Source: Pseudomonadota bacterium
Lineage (GTDB): Bacteria; Pseudomonadota; Alphaproteobacteria; Rhizobiales; Pleomorphomonadaceae
Assembly (NCBI GenBank): GCA_018262575.1
Contig: JAGSYU010000011.1
Span: 1-41,262 of the forward strand
Length of the DNA: 41,262 nucleotides
Direction: 5' to 3'
Position 1 is the first letter of the stretch, and each line of letters begins with the position of its first letter. Under the pieces are notes generated by a model, which saw only the letters and a list, made by a program, of their open reading frames with translations, was not told the DNA's origin and made no database searches. Below, piece by piece: positions 39,737 to 41,262 of the stretch. A program made the position numbers and the translations under genes.

Positions 39737-41062
39737 TTGATCGAGAGCCTTTCCCGACTCCCGAAGGTGCCCGCAGACCGGCTCGCCAAACCTTTCATGC
39801 GTTTTCTCCGCATCGAGGCCATGGCCGGCGCCGTCCTGCTGCTGAGCACCCTCCTGGCGCTGGCCATTGCCAACTCCCCATGGTCGGCTTCGTTTCTCGC
39901 TCTGTGGGAGAGTCAAGCCGGCGTTCGGCTTGGCAGCATTGAGATCTCCCGATCGCTGACGCATTGGATCAATGATGGGCTGATGACGCTGTTTTTCTTC
40001 GTCATAGCGCTCGAATTGAAACGGGAACTGGTGCTGGGCGAGCTGCGCGATCTCCGGGTGGCCGCCTTGCCCGTTGCCGCGGCAATTGGCGGCATGGTGG
40101 CACCGGTCAGCGTCTTTCTGTTGATTGTCGGCAGCGGTCCCGGAGCAAGCGGCTGGGGTACGGTGATGTCTACCGACACCGCCTTTGTGATCGGCTGCCT
40201 TGCCGTGCTTGGTTCCCGCATTCCTCAGAATTTGCGGCTGTTCCTGCTCTCGCTCGCCATCTTCGACGATGTCGGCGCGATCCTGGTGGTGGCCGTCGGC
40301 TATGGTGGCAGCCTGAATTGGCCGGCCCTCGGCGTTGCGGGACTGGGATTGATCGTCGTCGCCGCCATCGCACGCTTGGGCGTTCGCAGCATTCCGGTTT
40401 ACTTCGCCATGGGTGGCGGCATCTGGCTTGCCCTTGATGCCTCCGGCATCCACGCCACCCTCACCGGTGTCATCCTGGGATTGATGACGCCTGCGCGCAG
40501 CTGGGTGAGCGACCGGCGTCTGCACGCGATCCTCAACCGGGTCATCGCCTACCCTCCCGGCAACCGTTGGAGCGGCGACACAACCGCGCGCAAAGACCTC
40601 TATCGGGCCGGTATCGCAACGCGCGAAGCACTGTCCCCCATCGAGCGTCTTGAAATGCTGCTCCACCCTTGGGTGGCGTTTGCCATCCTGCCGCTGTTTG
40701 CCTTGGCCAACGCCGGCGTGCCGGTCAGCGGCACGGAATTCGATCCAAGACTCACGACGGCAATCTTCGCGGCCTTCGTGGTCGGCAAGCCGGTTGGCGT
40801 CATTGTCTTCAGCTACCTTGCCGTAAAATCGCGGCTCGCCACTCGTCCGAGCGAGTTGTCGTGGGGCCTGCTGGCTGCGGGAGGATTGCTGACCGGCATC
40901 GGCTTCACAATGGCATTGTTCATTTCCGGTTTGGCGTTCGGAGCCGAACTGCTGAATTCCGTCAAGCTCGGCGTTCTCGCCGCTTCCGTCATTTCGGCCG
41001 CTCTGGGGCTCCTGCTACTGACGTGGCTCACATCCGCCGGACGAGGCGCCGCGCAGACCTAG
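39737..41062 (+). CDS. nhaA: Na+/H+ antiporter NhaA
   Basis: The 441-residue membrane protein has about 11-12 hydrophobic helices. The NhaA signatures are IANSPWSASF, WINDGLMTLFFFVIALELKRELVLGEL, MSTDTAFVIGCLAVLG and LAIFDDVGAILVVAV, the last carrying the Asp pair that binds Na+ and protons. It exchanges cytoplasmic sodium for external protons and supports pH and salt homeostasis. The proposed start is TTG 39737, with GAGGG 8 nt upstream; ATG 39797, nearer the usual NhaA start, is an alternative. It has no obvious tie to the neighbouring genes. Confidence 0.95.
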   Translation: MIESLSRLPKVPADRLAKPFMRFLRIEAMAGAVLLLSTLLALAIANSPWSASFLALWESQAGVRLGSIEISRSLTHWINDGLMTLFFFVIALELKRELVLGELRDLRVAALPVAAAIGGMVAPVSVFLLIVGSGPGASGWGTVMSTDTAFVIGCLAVLGSRIPQNLRLFLLSLAIFDDVGAILVVAVGYGGSLNWPALGVAGLGLIVVAAIARLGVRSIPVYFAMGGGIWLALDASGIHATLTGVILGLMTPARSWVSDRRLHAILNRVIAYPPGNRWSGDTTARKDLYRAGIATREALSPIERLEMLLHPWVAFAILPLFALANAGVPVSGTEFDPRLTTAIFAAFVVGKPVGVIVFSYLAVKSRLATRPSELSWGLLAAGGLLTGIGFTMALFISGLAFGAELLNSVKLGVLAASVISAALGLLLLTWLTSAGRGAAQT

Positions 41063-41194
41063 CTGACTGGACGACCGCTCCCGCACCATGGGAATCATTG
41101 CCTAGCGTCTCGCAACATGTTCTGCGTGCGAATTTGCCACATAAGCAAAATCATCACTAGAATAACACCCCTATGGTTGTAGCTTTATCATCAT

Positions 41195-41209
41195 ACCCTC
41201 GTTGAGGGT
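41195..41209. repeat. Short inverted repeat downstream of nhaA
   Basis: ACCCTC (41195-41200) and GAGGGT (41204-41209) flank a GTT loop in the last 200 bp of the window, which otherwise shows no gene and is A+T-rich. It could be part of an operator or a weak transcription stop; no T tract follows. Confidence 0.35.
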
Positions 41210-41262
41210 CAGCGCGTCGATACCTAACGTGAAATACAACAAGCCCTTGACAGGGGGATTTT

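Overview
The window is most likely a chromosomal segment of an alphaproteobacterium of the order Rhizobiales (Hyphomicrobiales). The evidence is high G+C coding sequence, a motility cluster carrying the rhizobia-specific genes motC, motD/fliK, motE, flaF, flbT, the DUF1217 gene and a Rem/FtcR-type regulator, and the gene strings flgE-flgK-flgL-flaF-flbT-flgD-fliQ-flhA-fliR and flgB-flgC-fliE-flgG-flgA-flgI-motE-flgH-fliL-fliP known from Sinorhizobium, Agrobacterium and Brucella. The genus cannot be fixed from the sequence alone.

Left flank (1-2847): the 3' end of a glycerate kinase (MOFRL family) gene, a DUF4037 gene, and on the minus strand a two-gene stress unit. That unit is an antibiotic-biosynthesis-monooxygenase-like protein followed by an ECF41-type sigma factor. 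A sequence matching the ECF41 target promoter (TGTCACA, 16 nt, TGTC) lies just upstream and suggests autoregulation.

Motility region (3274-37621): about 34 kb and 36 genes, nearly all flagellar. (1) flgE-flgK-flgL-flaF-flbT-flgD-fliQ-flhA-fliR, a FliJ-like gene, flgJ (rod binding), an FlgN-like gene and a small membrane protein, closed at 13569-13604 by a bidirectional terminator. (2) On the minus strand, a DUF1217 gene, flgF and fliI. (3) Divergent from these, motA-fliM-small membrane coiled-coil gene-fliN-fliG-flhB-unknown gene. (4) flgB-flgC-fliE-flgG-flgA-flgI-motE-flgH-fliL-fliP. (5) A single flagellin gene with its own terminator. (6) fliF, a FliH-like gene, motB-motC-motD/fliK and a periplasmic lytic transglycosylase. 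(7) The orphan regulator rem/ftcR behind an AT-rich leader. Together these encode the export gate and ATPase, MS and C rings, rod, P and L rings, hook, junctions, filament, stator and periplasmic motor proteins. No chemotaxis genes, visN/visR, fliO, fliS, fliD, flhF/flhG, flgM or flagellar sigma factor are present.

Right flank (37622-41262): about 600 bp without a convincing gene, a small rhizobial ORF apparently cut by an amber codon, a DUF1488 gene, a transglutaminase-like gene and nhaA.

There is no CRISPR array, prophage, insertion sequence, tRNA or rRNA that I can support. The best leads for something new are the unassigned small proteins embedded in the flagellar operons, two hairpins that pair with ribosome binding sites (flgB and flagellin), the ECF41 unit with an unusual partner gene, and the extended FlgI.
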